NCBI RefSeq assembly: GCF_000385175.1
Contig: NZ_ARQJ01000017.1
Location: 1-45,874, forward strand
Source of the DNA: Salinicoccus albus DSM 19776
GTDB taxonomy: Bacteria > Bacillota > Bacilli > Staphylococcales > Salinicoccaceae
Direction of reading: 5' to 3'
DNA: 45,874 bases
Shown: piece by piece, positions 9,494 through 18,374 of the stretch
How the letters are laid out: the number at the start of each line of letters is the position of its first letter
How positions within the stretch are numbered: the first letter of the stretch is position 1
Position numbers and translations under genes: made by a program
The notes under the pieces: generated by a model
What the model was told of the DNA's origin: nothing
Seen by the model: the letters and a program-made list of their open reading frames with translations, nothing else
Databases searched by the model: none

Positions 9494-9592
9494 GTGAAAA
9501 ATTTTGATATGATTACATTGGCTAAAATATTAATAGCGGCCGGCGTCATTATGTTCTTGGGCGGTGTTCTATATATGATATTTATGGTTTAA
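9494..9592 (+). CDS. Small single-pass membrane peptide, 32 residues
   Basis: This short frame starts at GTG 9494 with AGGTGGA at 9484-9490, which overlaps the mutS2 stop, so it would be translationally coupled to mutS2. The peptide has a short polar start (MKNFD) and one hydrophobic segment (AKILIAAGVIMFLGGVLYMI), consistent with a single membrane span. It weakly resembles the first half of DUF2905-type small proteins, but that is a guess. No function is assigned. The trxA promoter begins 10 nt after its stop. Confidence 0.5.
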   Translation: MKNFDMITLAKILIAAGVIMFLGGVLYMIFMV

Positions 9593-9601
9593 GCAGTTAC
9601 A

Positions 9602-9631
9602 TTGAGCTTTAATTTATCCTCATGATATAAT
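9602..9631 (+). promoter_or_regulatory. Candidate sigma-A promoter of trxA
   Basis: TTGAGC at 9602-9607 and TATAAT at 9626-9631 are separated by 18 bp. Transcription would start near 9638, about 30 nt before the trxA ATG. Confidence 0.65.
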
Positions 9632-9666
9632 GATGAACATAAACTAGCAAAGTGGAGGTAATATCG

Positions 9667-9981
9667 ATGGCAATAATAGAAGTGAACGATCAAAACTTTA
9701 AAGACGAAATGGACAGCGGTGTTAAGCTGGTAGATTTCTGGGCACCATGGTGCGGACCATGCAAAATGCTTGCACCGGTTCTTGAGGAACTTGCTACTGA
9801 TGTAGAAGGCAAAGCAGATATCGCTAAACTGAACGTCGATGATAACCAGGCGACTGCAAGTGAATATGAAGTGATGAGTATTCCGACACTTATTCTGTTC
9901 AAAGACGGTGAGCCGGTAGATAAGGTCGTTGGTTTTCAGCCGAAAGAACAGCTGGCATCACTGATCGATAAACACGCTTAA
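9667..9981 (+). CDS. trxA: Thioredoxin
   Basis: This is the general cytosolic disulfide reductase. The 104-residue protein has the WCGPC active site (Cys29 and Cys32), the buried Asp in KLVDFWAPW, and the cis-proline loop in MSIPTLILF. The ATG at 9667 is preceded by GTGGAGGT, which sits 7-8 nt upstream. The longer in-frame start is less well placed. It has its own promoter and terminator, so it is probably monocistronic, and it lies in the conserved mutS2-trxA-uvrC order. Confidence 0.97.
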   Translation: MAIIEVNDQNFKDEMDSGVKLVDFWAPWCGPCKMLAPVLEELATDVEGKADIAKLNVDDNQATASEYEVMSIPTLILFKDGEPVDKVVGFQPKEQLASLIDKHA

Positions 9982-9986
9982 CTTTT

Positions 9987-10012
9987 AAAACCGCCGCGGG
10001 GCGGTTTTTTTA
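9987..10012 (+). terminator. Terminator of trxA
   Basis: The stem AAAACCGCC (9987-9995) pairs with GGCGGTTTT (10000-10008) around a GCGG loop and runs into a T tract. Confidence 0.88.
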
Positions 10013-10157
10013 TTAAACTGAGAAAACCGCATGATCAAAATACACAATTCGGCGGACAGTAAAAAATATACGAATTTGATACAATTGAATCAGCTGTATG
10101 GCAGACAAAATATATAGGTATTTTTAGAAGATATTATACTGATATGAGGGATATAAG

Positions 10158-11927
10158 ATGGAGGATCTGAAACTGAAGCTGTCAGCACTCCCGACTGAGC
10201 CTGGCTGCTATCTCATGAAAGACAGACACGGCATCGTCATTTATGTAGGCAAGGCGAAAAACCTCCGAAACCGTATTAAATCCTACTTCTCCGGCGCTCA
10301 TGACGAAAAGACGATGAGACTTGTCAGGGAAATTGCTGATTTTGATTTCATAGTGACCAGCTCTGAGGTGGAATCTCTGCTTCTTGAGCTCAATCTGGTG
10401 AAAAAGCACTATCCGCACTACAATGTGCTGTTAAAAGATGATAAAAGTTACCCGTTTATAAAAATTACTGATGAAGAGCATCCGAGGCTGCTCGTCACAA
10501 GGACGGTAATGCCTGGCACAGGGACTTATTTCGGCCCCTATCCGAACGCCTACAGTGCCCATGAAACCAAAAAATTGCTGGACCGTATCTACCCCTTGAG
10601 AAAATGTAATACGATGCCGGACAGATTGTGTCTTTATTATCACATTGGCCAATGCCTTGGTCCTTGTGTATATGACGTATCCCAGGACACATACAAGGAA
10701 ATGATTGACGGCATCACGCGTTTTTTGAACGGCGAGACAAAACAGATCGTGGACGATCTCAGGGAGAAGATGGAAGAGGCATCTGCTTCGCTCGAATTTG
10801 AAAAAGCGAAAGAATACAGGGATCTGATCGGTCACATCGAACAGACGATGAACAAACAGAAGATGATTACCAAGGATATGACGGCAAGGGATTGTTTTGG
10901 CTATGCCGTTTCAAAAGGCTGGATGGCTGTTTCCGTGCTGCTTGTCAGAAATGGCAGCCTGATTGAGAAAAAGGCCGAAATGTTTCCGGTACAGGATGAT
11001 GTCCAGGAAGAGTTCTACCGGTATATTGCCCAGTTCTACGATCTCGAGTCCAATCTGCTTCCCAAGGAAGTTCACATCACTAAAGGCCTGGACCGCCAGG
11101 TCATCAATGATTACCTGCCCGTAGACGTGCTGGAACCGAAGCGCGGACAGAAAAAAGAAATGGTTGATCTTGCGAATAAAAACGCAGATATTGCACTTAA
11201 AAATAAATTTGAAATGATTGAGAAAGATGAAGCCAGGACAATCCGGGCCATTGAAAATCTCGGGGAGGTCCTGAATATTGAAACGCCGGTCCGCATTGAG
11301 GCATTCGACAATTCCAGCATTCAGGGCGTCGATCCTGTCAGTGTGATGGTGGCATTTTTAGACGGCAGTCCCAGCAAGAAAGACTACAGGAAATATAAAA
11401 TTAGAACAGTGACCGGTCCGGATGATTATGCTTCCATGGCTGAAGCCGTGAGAAGGAGATATACACGTGTGCTCAAAGAGGGACTGCCGCTGCCCGGACT
11501 GATTATTGCAGACGGCGGACTCGGCCATATGAATACGATCAGGAATGTGCTTGAAGATGAACTGTCACTTGATATCCCCGTAGCCGGTCTGGCAAAAAAC
11601 GAAAAACACAAAACGGCTGAACTGCTGTATGGGGAAGCGGGCGAAGTCGTCCCGTTGAAGAAAAATTCCCAGGAATTTTATCTCCTCCAGCGAATCCAGG
11701 ACGAAGTACACCGATTTGCCATCAGCTTCCATAGGAATACACGCAGGAAATCCTCCGTGGCTTCAGTACTGGATGGCATAGACGGTGTCGGCCCGAAGCG
11801 CAAGCAAAAACTGCTGAGTCATTTCGGATCGATCAAACGCATGAAAGAAAAACAGGCAGATGACTATACCGATATTGGAATTCCTGCTCCGGTGGCTGAT
11901 CGGATCATAGAAAAACTTAATTCTTGA
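10158..11927 (+). CDS. uvrC: Excinuclease ABC subunit C
   Basis: UvrC makes both incisions of nucleotide excision repair after damage recognition by UvrA and UvrB. The 589-residue protein has an N-terminal GIY-YIG nuclease (GCYLMKD...[18 protein letters not shown]), a Cys-rich region near 150-170 ([21 protein letters not shown]), a UVR motif near 200-230 ([13 protein letters not shown]), an RNase H-like C-terminal nuclease ([17 protein letters not shown]) and terminal helix-hairpin-helix motifs ([18 protein letters not shown]). The ATG at 10158 has GAGGG 7 nt upstream. No strong promoter was identified; TATACT at 10135-10140 lacks a clear -35. Confidence 0.97.
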   Translation: MEDLKLKLSALPTEPGCYLMKDRHGIVIYVGKAKNLRNRIKSYFSGAHDEKTMRLVREIADFDFIVTSSEVESLLLELNLVKKHYPHYNVLLKDDKSYPFIKITDEEHPRLLVTRTVMPGTGTYFGPYPNAYSAHETKKLLDRIYPLRKCNTMPDRLCLYYHIGQCLGPCVYDVSQDTYKEMIDGITRFLNGETKQIVDDLREKMEEASASLEFEKAKEYRDLIGHIEQTMNKQKMITKDMTARDCFGYAVSKGWMAVSVLLVRNGSLIEKKAEMFPVQDDVQEEFYRYIAQFYDLESNLLPKEVHITKGLDRQVINDYLPVDVLEPKRGQKKEMVDLANKNADIALKNKFEMIEKDEARTIRAIENLGEVLNIETPVRIEAFDNSSIQGVDPVSVMVAFLDGSPSKKDYRKYKIRTVTGPDDYASMAEAVRRRYTRVLKEGLPLPGLIIADGGLGHMNTIRNVLEDELSLDIPVAGLAKNEKHKTAELLYGEAGEVVPLKKNSQEFYLLQRIQDEVHRFAISFHRNTRRKSSVASVLDGIDGVGPKRKQKLLSHFGSIKRMKEKQADDYTDIGIPAPVADRIIEKLNS

Positions 11928-12003
11928 TACAACAAAACCTCATTTGTAAAATACTGCCGGCTATATTTTCACATTTCTTTTGAACTGAACCGCTCATGTT
12001 ATC

Positions 12004-12032
12004 TTGATTTATATATGCCTGAGGGGTAGAAT
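12004..12032 (+). promoter_or_regulatory. Candidate promoter of sdhCAB
   Basis: TTGATT at 12004-12009 and TAGAAT at 12027-12032 are 17 bp apart. This gives a leader of about 40 nt before the sdhC start. No CRE was found next to it. Confidence 0.5.
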
Positions 12033-12078
12033 AAAAGTTGTGAAACTATATTTAGCGGTCAGTTAGGGGGGAATTCGA

Positions 12079-12705
12079 GTGTCGAAACAGGATTCAAGTT
12101 TTGCATTACGACGTCTTCATTCTTTATTAGGTGTCATTCCGTTGGGTGTATTCCTCATTCAACATCTGCTTGTCAACCATACAGCTACGAGGAGTGAAGA
12201 AGCGTTTAATGTGGCAGCAGGCATCATGGCAAATCTGCCTTTTGTTCTATTCTTAGAGATTTTCGTGATTTATCTGCCGATTTTATTCCATGGTATATAC
12301 GGTGTGTATATCGCATTCACAGCCAAGTATAACATCGGAGGGAAACAGTACGGCTGGCACAGTACATACAGGAACTGGATGTTTCTATTACAGAGGGTCA
12401 GCGGTGTGATTACATTCATCTTTATCGCCATCCATGTTTATCAGACAAGGGTGCAGGTATTCTTTGGTGAAGAAATCAACTTTGATCTCGTGGCCCAGAT
12501 TGTGGACAATCCATTATGGCTGGTGTTCTATATTATCGGTATCGTGGCCACTGTATTCCATTTTGCGAATGGACTGTGGGCATTCATGGTCACATGGGGC
12601 ATTACCCAGTCCGATAAATCACAGCGTGTCATGAGCTATGTATCAGCAATCATTTTCGTTGCTGTTACGATTATTGGCATCCGAGCTATACTCGCATTTA
12701 TTTAA
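12079..12705 (+). CDS. sdhC: Succinate dehydrogenase cytochrome b558 subunit
   Basis: This is the membrane anchor of complex II, passing electrons from succinate to menaquinone through bound heme. The 208-residue protein has five hydrophobic segments and the histidines expected of the Bacillus-type diheme subunit, in RRLHSLLG, QHLLVNH, LFHGIYG and AIHVYQTR. It starts at GTG 12079 behind a strong AGGGGGGAA site at 12065-12073. It is the first gene of sdhCAB; the sdhA RBS begins 3 nt after its stop. Confidence 0.95.
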   Translation: MSKQDSSFALRRLHSLLGVIPLGVFLIQHLLVNHTATRSEEAFNVAAGIMANLPFVLFLEIFVIYLPILFHGIYGVYIAFTAKYNIGGKQYGWHSTYRNWMFLLQRVSGVITFIFIAIHVYQTRVQVFFGEEINFDLVAQIVDNPLWLVFYIIGIVATVFHFANGLWAFMVTWGITQSDKSQRVMSYVSAIIFVAVTIIGIRAILAFI

Positions 12706-12721
12706 TTAAGGAGTGGAAATA

Positions 12722-14491
12722 ATGGCTAATGATAAAATCATCGTCGTCGGCGGGGGCCTTGCAGGTCTGATGACGACGATAAAAGCAGCTGAATCAGGCG
12801 CGGAAGTCGACCTGTTTTCAGTTGTGTCCGTAAAACGTTCTCACTCTGTATGCGCCCAAGGTGGAATCAATGGGGCGGTCGATACGAAAGGTGAAGGGGA
12901 TTCCCCGGCAATTCATTTAGATGATACAGTTTACGGCGGCGACTTTCTTGCCAACCAGACACCGATAAAGGCAATGACTGACGCGGCGCCGAAAATCATA
13001 CATCTGCTGGACCGCATGGGCGTGACATTCAACAGAACGAATGAAGGTCTTTTGGATTTCAGACGTTTCGGCGGTACAATGCACCACAGGACAGCATATG
13101 CCGGTGCAACGACCGGACAGCAGCTGCTTTATGCCCTTGATGAGCAGGTGAGAAGTTTTGAAGTCGACGGCCTGGTTAATAAATTCGAAGGCTGGGAATT
13201 CCTGGGTGTTGTTCTGGATGATGAGGGCCGTGCACGCGGAATTACTGCACAGGATATGAAAACTGCGGAAGTTAAGACATTTAAATCTGATGCCGTAATC
13301 ATGGCGACAGGCGGTCCCGGTATCATCTTCGGTAAATCAACCAACTCCATGATCAATACCGGATCTGCAGCTTCCCTTGTCTATCAGCAGGGCGCTGTGT
13401 ATGCAAATGGAGAATTCATCCAGGTTCATCCGACAGCGATACCCGGTGATGACAAACTCAGACTGATGAGTGAATCGGCACGGGGTGAAGGCGGACGTAT
13501 CTGGACATATAAGGATGGCAAGCCATGGTACTTCCTCGAAGAGAAATACCCGGATTACGGCAACCTTGTCCCGCGGGATATCGCAACACGTGAAATTTTC
13601 GATGTGTGCGTGAACCAGAAACTGGGGATCAATGGTGAAAACATGGTATATCTTGATCTTTCACATAAAGATTCGCATGAGCTTGATGTTAAACTTGGCG
13701 GCATCATTGAAATCTATGAAAAATTCACAGGTGATGACCCGCGCAAAGTACCGATGAAAATTTTCCCTGCAGTCCACTACTCAATGGGCGGCATCTGGGT
13801 GGATTATGATCAGATGACTTCAATTCCGGGCTTGTTTGCAGCGGGGGAATGTGATTATTCCCAGCATGGCGGCAATCGCCTTGGTGCCAATGCGCTCCTC
13901 TCTGCCATTTACGGCGGTCATGTTGCCGGTCCAAAAGCGATTGAGTATGTGCGATCATTGGACAAATCCTATGAAGATCTTGATGATTCCATATATGAAG
14001 CATATCGTAAAGCGGAAGAAGAGAAGTTTGAAAACGTCATGAATATGGACGGCGATGAAAATGCATATGCCATCCATAAGGAACTCGGTCGGATTATGAC
14101 CGACAACGTTACAGTGGTACGCCACAACGATAAGCTGCTTGAAACTGATAAAGAGATAGTCAAATTGATGGAAAGATACGAAAACATCAATATTAATGAC
14201 ACAAAAAGGTGGAGCAATCAGGCGGCATTCTTTACTCGTCAGCTTTGGAACATGCTTGTGCTCGCTCGTGTGATTACAATCGGAGCATACAACAGGAATG
14301 AATCCCGCGGGGCACATTACAAACCGGAATTTCCGGAGCGTAATGATGAAGAGTGGCTGAAAACAACAATGGCACACTTTGAAGGCGCGAAAGAATCCCC
14401 AAGATTCGACTATCAGGATGTCGATGTCAGTCTGATTACGCCACGCAAACGTGACTACACCAAAAAAAATGAAGGGAGTGCCAATAAGTAA
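12722..14491 (+). CDS. sdhA: Succinate dehydrogenase flavoprotein subunit
   Basis: This is the FAD-containing catalytic subunit of succinate dehydrogenase, on the cytoplasmic face. The 589-residue protein has the Rossmann dinucleotide motif VVGGGLAGL near residue 10 and the covalent-FAD histidine in RSHSVCAQGGINGA. Substrate-site residues are in HPTAIPGDDKLRLMSESARGEGG, and the catalytic Arg region lies near RDIATREI. The PAVHYSMGGIWVD segment and the C-terminal FLNRNE-type end are also present. I chose ATG 12722 over the GTG at 12713 because the AAGGAGTGG site at 12708-12716 overlaps the latter. It overlaps sdhB by 1 nt. Confidence 0.96.
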   Translation: MANDKIIVVGGGLAGLMTTIKAAESGAEVDLFSVVSVKRSHSVCAQGGINGAVDTKGEGDSPAIHLDDTVYGGDFLANQTPIKAMTDAAPKIIHLLDRMGVTFNRTNEGLLDFRRFGGTMHHRTAYAGATTGQQLLYALDEQVRSFEVDGLVNKFEGWEFLGVVLDDEGRARGITAQDMKTAEVKTFKSDAVIMATGGPGIIFGKSTNSMINTGSAASLVYQQGAVYANGEFIQVHPTAIPGDDKLRLMSESARGEGGRIWTYKDGKPWYFLEEKYPDYGNLVPRDIATREIFDVCVNQKLGINGENMVYLDLSHKDSHELDVKLGGIIEIYEKFTGDDPRKVPMKIFPAVHYSMGGIWVDYDQMTSIPGLFAAGECDYSQHGGNRLGANALLSAIYGGHVAGPKAIEYVRSLDKSYEDLDDSIYEAYRKAEEEKFENVMNMDGDENAYAIHKELGRIMTDNVTVVRHNDKLLETDKEIVKLMERYENININDTKRWSNQAAFFTRQLWNMLVLARVITIGAYNRNESRGAHYKPEFPERNDEEWLKTTMAHFEGAKESPRFDYQDVDVSLITPRKRDYTKKNEGSANK

Positions 14492-15255
14492 TGAGTGAAG
14501 AAACAATTAAATTGAACATAAAACGTCAGGAAAATAACGAAACACAGCCTTACTGGGAAGAATTCGAAGTGGGTTACCGGGAAAATATGAACGTGATCAG
14601 TGCGCTGATGGATATTCAGACGAACCCGGTGAATGCGAAAGGGCAAAAAACAACGCCCGTGACCTGGGATATGAACTGTCTTGAAGAAGTCTGCGGAATC
14701 TGCTCCATGGTAATCAACGGCGGTGCCAGACAATCCTGTACCGCACTCATTGACCAGCTTGAGCAGCCGATCACGCTTGAACCAATGGCGACATTTCCTG
14801 TAGTCAAAGACCTGCAGGTGGATCGTTCATTCATGTTTGAAGGTTTAAAACGCGTACAAGCATGGGTGCCGATTGATGGCACTCATGATCTCGGCCCTGG
14901 TCCCAGAATCCCTGAGAAGAAACGTCAGACTTCATATGAATTATCAAAATGCATGTCCTGCGGTGTCTGTCTGGAAGTTTGTCCAAATGTCAATGACAAC
15001 TCAGGCTTTATGGGGGCTGCGGCTATCAGTCAGGTGAGGCTGTTCAACCTCCATCCCACAGGCAGCATGAACAAGGATGAACGTCTCGAGGCATTGATGG
15101 ATGAAGGTGGAATTGCAGAATGCGGCATGGCTCAAAACTGCGTTCAGGCATGTCCGCAAGGGATTCCGCTTACCACTTCCATTGCCGCAATGCAAAGAGA
15201 ATCAAGTTTCCACATGTTCAAATCATTCTTTGGCAGTGATCAGGAAGTGGAATAA
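14491..15255 (+). CDS. sdhB: Succinate dehydrogenase iron-sulfur subunit
   Basis: This subunit carries electrons from FAD to the membrane anchor through three Fe-S clusters. The 254-residue protein has the plant-type [2Fe-2S] cysteines (CLEEVCGICSMVINGGARQSC) near residues 65-85. The cysteines for the [4Fe-4S] and [3Fe-4S] centres are in CMSCGVCLEVCPN and CGMAQNCVQACPQGIPL. The ATG overlaps the sdhA stop codon (TAATG), with GAAGGGA upstream. A strong terminator follows, closing the three-gene operon. Confidence 0.96.
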   Translation: MSEETIKLNIKRQENNETQPYWEEFEVGYRENMNVISALMDIQTNPVNAKGQKTTPVTWDMNCLEEVCGICSMVINGGARQSCTALIDQLEQPITLEPMATFPVVKDLQVDRSFMFEGLKRVQAWVPIDGTHDLGPGPRIPEKKRQTSYELSKCMSCGVCLEVCPNVNDNSGFMGAAAISQVRLFNLHPTGSMNKDERLEALMDEGGIAECGMAQNCVQACPQGIPLTTSIAAMQRESSFHMFKSFFGSDQEVE

Positions 15256-15267
15256 TACGAAGACTGA

Positions 15268-15297
15268 CAGGAAGAGCATCGCTCTTCCTGTTTTTTT
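15268..15297 (+). terminator. Terminator of sdhCAB
   Basis: A 10-bp stem (CAGGAAGAGC with GCTCTTCCTG), a 3-nt ATC loop and seven T. Confidence 0.92.
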
Positions 15298-15347
15298 GTA
15301 TAAAATTAAGTTATAATGGATAAAAAACTGGATAAGGATTGGGAAGT

Positions 15348-15791
15348 ATGAGCGATAAAGAGTCAATCATTTCTATTGAGAAATCCATAAGATACATTTC
15401 TGCACATGTCAAAAGTCATGGTCGCGAAATATTGAAAACATACGATTTGTCACCGCTCCAATTTGTAGCGCTGCAATGGGCAGGCGATAAAGAGGGGATT
15501 ACGATCGGCGAGCTGTCGAATCGTCTCTATCTTGCACATTCGACAACGACTGATATCGTTGATAAATTGGAGAATGGCGGCTTTGTCAGAAGGCAGAAAT
15601 ATGAAAAAGACAAAAGAATAGTGCTTATATTAATGCAGGAAAAAGGGCATAAGGTTATCGATGAAGTCATCGCAAAGCGGATTTCTTATATTTCTGATAT
15701 TACGGATCATTTGAATGCAGCAGAAAAGGATAAGCTTCCCGGTATATTGGAATCGATACTCCAGGAAAGTGACAGGCGCAGTAATGGATAG
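15348..15791 (+). CDS. MarR-family transcriptional regulator (YsmB-like)
   Basis: The 147-residue protein is a winged-helix repressor-type regulator. It has an N-terminal dimerisation helix, then LSPLQFVALQWAG, the helix-turn-helix (TIGELSNRLYLAHSTTTDIVDKLENGGFV) and the wing (RRQKYEKDKRIVLI). The ATG at 15348 is preceded by AAGGATTGGGA; the in-frame TTG nine bases earlier lies too close to that site. It overlaps murI by 8 nt. A MarR gene before the glutamate racemase gene also occurs in Bacillus (ysmB-racE). The ligand and targets are unknown. TATAAT at 15312-15317 is a possible -10 without a clear -35. Confidence 0.88.
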   Translation: MSDKESIISIEKSIRYISAHVKSHGREILKTYDLSPLQFVALQWAGDKEGITIGELSNRLYLAHSTTTDIVDKLENGGFVRRQKYEKDKRIVLILMQEKGHKVIDEVIAKRISYISDITDHLNAAEKDKLPGILESILQESDRRSNG

Positions 15792-16587
15792 TCCAATCGG
15801 TGTAATGGATTCCGGAGTAGGCGGACTGACCGTTGCAAAAGAAATAATGAGACAGCTGCCGGATGAGGAAATTCTGTACTTCGGCGATCTCAAACGATGC
15901 CCTTACGGTGACCGGCCAATGGAAGAAGTTAAACAGTATACGGTGGAAGTCACCGATTATCTCGTGAAATGCGGGGTAAAAATGATTGTTATTGCCTGTA
16001 ACACAGCAACCGCATCAGCACTCCATCTTCTTGAGCAAAGATATGATATCCCTGTCATCGGTGTCATTAACCCCGGGGCAAGAAGCGCGATACAAAACAG
16101 CATTAACCACAATGTCATCGTGCTTGCTACAAAAGTGACTGTAGATTCAGAGGCTTATAAGGCAGCCATTCAAGATATTAACAGCGATTTCAAAATTTAC
16201 AGTCTGGCCTGTCCAAAGTTTGTACCGCTGGTTGAAGAGATGAGGTATAAAGATAAAGTAATCGTAAGAATTGCTTTGCATCAGACACTCAAACATCTCG
16301 TCGGTTCCAAGGCGGATACGATTATCCTGGGCTGTACCCATTATCCGCTTCTGGCAGATGAAATCAGGGACTACTTCAATGGCAGGAAGAATGTCATCGA
16401 CTCCGGGTATGAAACTGCGAGGGAAGTGAGTTCTATACTGACATTCAGGAAAGCACATGCGTCCGGGAGAACAGGGAAAACCCATACAATGATTGTAAAC
16501 GGAGATAGCGGGCGGTTTGAGTATATTTTGAATGACTGGATGCCATTTATTGAATATACAATGGAAGAAATAGATATAGGAGGCTGA
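15784..16587 (+). CDS. murI: Glutamate racemase
   Basis: This cytosolic enzyme converts L-glutamate to D-glutamate for peptidoglycan. The 267-residue protein starts PIGVMDSGVGGLTVAKEI, with the conserved Asp-Ser. It carries both catalytic cysteines, in ACNTATA (near residue 71) and GCTHYPLL (near residue 184). I chose ATG 15784, which matches the family start; the longer in-frame extension runs antiparallel to no known domain and overlaps marR. It is followed closely by rdgB. Confidence 0.96.
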   Translation: MDSPIGVMDSGVGGLTVAKEIMRQLPDEEILYFGDLKRCPYGDRPMEEVKQYTVEVTDYLVKCGVKMIVIACNTATASALHLLEQRYDIPVIGVINPGARSAIQNSINHNVIVLATKVTVDSEAYKAAIQDINSDFKIYSLACPKFVPLVEEMRYKDKVIVRIALHQTLKHLVGSKADTIILGCTHYPLLADEIRDYFNGRKNVIDSGYETAREVSSILTFRKAHASGRTGKTHTMIVNGDSGRFEYILNDWMPFIEYTMEEIDIGG

Positions 16588-16591
16588 CCAA

Positions 16592-17203
16592 ATGGTGAGA
16601 ATTGTAGTGGCCAGCGGCAATCGGGGTAAGATAAACGATTTTAAAGCGATATTCCCCTATGACGAAATTGTTGGAATCAAGGAATTACTGCCTGATTTTG
16701 AAGTTGAGGAAACGGAGAATTCCTTTGAAGGCAATGCCATTTTAAAAGCAGAAGCAGCCAGCGATGCGCTCAAGCTCCCTGTAATCAGTGATGACTCCGG
16801 TTTAAGCGTGCTGGCTCTGGACGGCGCCCCTGGAGTATATTCTGCCAGGTTTGCAGGGGCAGAGGCCACGGATGAGGAGAATAACGAAAAATTACTCCGC
16901 GCGCTTGGCGGCGAGACAGACAGGCGCGCATATTTCACTTCTGTCATTGCATTTGCGCTTCCTAATAGAGAGACAAGGACCTATCGCGGTGAACTGCATG
17001 GGGAAATTTTGAACTCGCCACAGGGGGAGGCAGGGTTTGGATACGATCCGTTGTTTAAGACAAATGACGGGACATATCTGGGAATGATTAATGCGGAAGA
17101 AAAAGGGAAGATAAGCCATAGAAGAAATGCGCTGGAGAACATGAGACAGGATACTGTCGTGTACGAATTATTAGTCCGTGATGAGAGGAATGATTCATAT
17201 TAA
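16592..17203 (+). CDS. rdgB: XTP/dITP pyrophosphatase (non-canonical NTP hydrolase)
   Basis: This house-cleaning enzyme hydrolyses dITP, XTP and ITP to keep deaminated purines out of nucleic acids. The 203-residue protein has the nucleotide-binding start IVVASGNRGKINDF, the FEGNAILKA helix, the metal site SDDSGLSVLALDGAPGVYSAR, GFGYDPLF, and the SHRRNAL motif near the C-terminus. RBS AGGAGG lies just upstream (about 16578-16583). Its position after murI is conserved. The 3' end overlaps the next gene. Confidence 0.95.
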   Translation: MVRIVVASGNRGKINDFKAIFPYDEIVGIKELLPDFEVEETENSFEGNAILKAEAASDALKLPVISDDSGLSVLALDGAPGVYSARFAGAEATDEENNEKLLRALGGETDRRAYFTSVIAFALPNRETRTYRGELHGEILNSPQGEAGFGYDPLFKTNDGTYLGMINAEEKGKISHRRNALENMRQDTVVYELLVRDERNDSY

Positions 17204-17687
17204 AATACTGATAGTGAGCGACAATCATGGAGAAGCGGAAATATCCGATAAGATCTACGGCAGGAAGGCCGGTGAGCTGAACGTCCATCTTGGTGACAGT
17301 GAATTCAACTATGATGATACAGAGATGAGAAATTTTCACCGGGTCAAAGGCAATGTGGACGGGGATACAAGGTATCCGGTTGAAGGGTATGATGAAGAAG
17401 CGAAAGCCTTTTATACTCATGGTCATTTCTATGATATAAAAAGGGATCGGCAGACACTTGCCAAAAGAGCAGAAGAATATGGCGCTAAATATGCATTTTA
17501 CGGGCATTCCCACATTGCAAAAGCGGAGAATGTGAACGGGATATATTGTATCAATCCGGGCAGTATCTCACTGTCAAAAGGAGCGCTTGCTGAGACTTAC
17601 GCAATACTTGATACAGCAACAGATACAGTTCAATTCATGGACCGCGGCCATCAGGTTCTGGAAGAAACAGATTTAACCAAACTGTAA
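17190..17687 (+). CDS. YfcE/MJ0936-type metallophosphoesterase
   Basis: This is a calcineurin-like phosphoesterase of about 165 residues. The metal ligands are in VSDNHGE, HLGDSEF, KGNVDGD, THGHFYD and YGHSHIA, in the order of the YfcE/Vps29-like family. The usual role is a phosphodiesterase with an unknown natural substrate. It overlaps rdgB, as in Staphylococcus. The start is uncertain: ATGs at 17181 and 17190 and a GTG at 17178 lack a spaced ribosome-binding site, while GAGAGGA at 17183-17189 is well spaced for an ATT codon at 17199. That codon would give the family-like start KILIVSDNHG. Confidence 0.88.
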   Translation: MIHIKILIVSDNHGEAEISDKIYGRKAGELNVHLGDSEFNYDDTEMRNFHRVKGNVDGDTRYPVEGYDEEAKAFYTHGHFYDIKRDRQTLAKRAEEYGAKYAFYGHSHIAKAENVNGIYCINPGSISLSKGALAETYAILDTATDTVQFMDRGHQVLEETDLTKL

Positions 17688-17714
17688 GGTCGGCCCATTG
17701 TCATCTGAAACCAT

Positions 17715-17948
17715 CTATATCAGCAGTGTGAGCAGTATGAATAGTGTCAGTACAACAATTGAAACAGAGAACAAGTTTTGTCTGATCACATTTCTCAGCA
17801 GACAAAGCACAGTGAAAATAATCAGAATCAGGCAGCCGATGACAAGGATCGGGGGCGCCATGTCAAAAGCGGTATATCTGTCTGAGAGATAGAGTATTGC
17901 GATTAGTACGAAAAATGTTGAGATGACAATTTCAATAGATTGTTTCAT
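17715..17948 (-). CDS. Small membrane protein of unknown function
   Basis: The 77-residue protein is almost wholly hydrophobic, with about three spans: EIVISTFFVLIAILYL, PILVIGCLILIIFTVLCLL, and a C-terminal VSIVVLTLFILLTLLI. It faces the phosphoesterase gene, ending 27 nt from its stop. AAGGGGACT on the minus strand lies about 6 nt before its ATG, which supports translation. I do not recognise a family. No terminator is visible between the convergent genes. Confidence 0.65.
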   Translation of the reverse strand: MKQSIEIVISTFFVLIAILYLSDRYTAFDMAPPILVIGCLILIIFTVLCLLRNVIRQNLFSVSIVVLTLFILLTLLI

Positions 17949-17990
17949 AGAGTCCCCTTTTCTAATAGCATTTTATATGGAGGTCATAAT

Positions 17991-18359
17991 TTGAATATAC
18001 TTTACTTTGACGATAAATGCATTGTCTGTAATGGTTTTGCCAAATTTGTCGAGCGGGTGGACAGAACCGGCACGGTCAGATTTGCCTCTGTCGACGAATT
18101 GAAGAAAGTGATGCCTGAAAGTTTTGACACAATCGCTTATTATTCTGATGATCTGTACATTCATGCCGATGCAGTGATAGAAGTCGTTGCAGATGCCACA
18201 GGAGCCGCTCCGCTCCGGTTATCGAAAATTATGCCAACATGTATGCGAACCGCCATCTACAAATTCGTCGCCAGGAACAGGCACAGGCTCGCAGGCGGGA
18301 GGACCTGCGGCACAGAACAGATTGACAGCGAAGTGAAAAAGAAAATGATTTCATCATAA
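17991..18359 (+). CDS. DCC-family thiol-disulfide oxidoreductase-like protein
   Basis: The 122-residue protein begins NILYFDDKCIVCNGFAKFV, the DUF393/DCC motif with a CxxC pair near residue 10. It continues with a thioredoxin-like pattern (VRFASVDELKK, DAVIEV) and a basic C-terminal helix. I chose TTG 17991 because GGAGG at 17979-17983 is 7 nt upstream and the family motif begins directly after it. The substrate is unknown. It is divergent from the small membrane protein gene and lies 15 nt before the acetyltransferase gene. Confidence 0.85.
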   Translation: MNILYFDDKCIVCNGFAKFVERVDRTGTVRFASVDELKKVMPESFDTIAYYSDDLYIHADAVIEVVADATGAAPLRLSKIMPTCMRTAIYKFVARNRHRLAGGRTCGTEQIDSEVKKKMISS

Positions 18360-18374
18360 GAGAGCAGTGATCAC

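Noticed and set aside
16592-17203. Whether a defence or CRISPR system might lie between the housekeeping genes
   Set aside because: I found no repeat-spacer pattern and no restriction, toxin-antitoxin or defence motifs. All genes outside 19290-21985 and the two ends are ordinary core genes.
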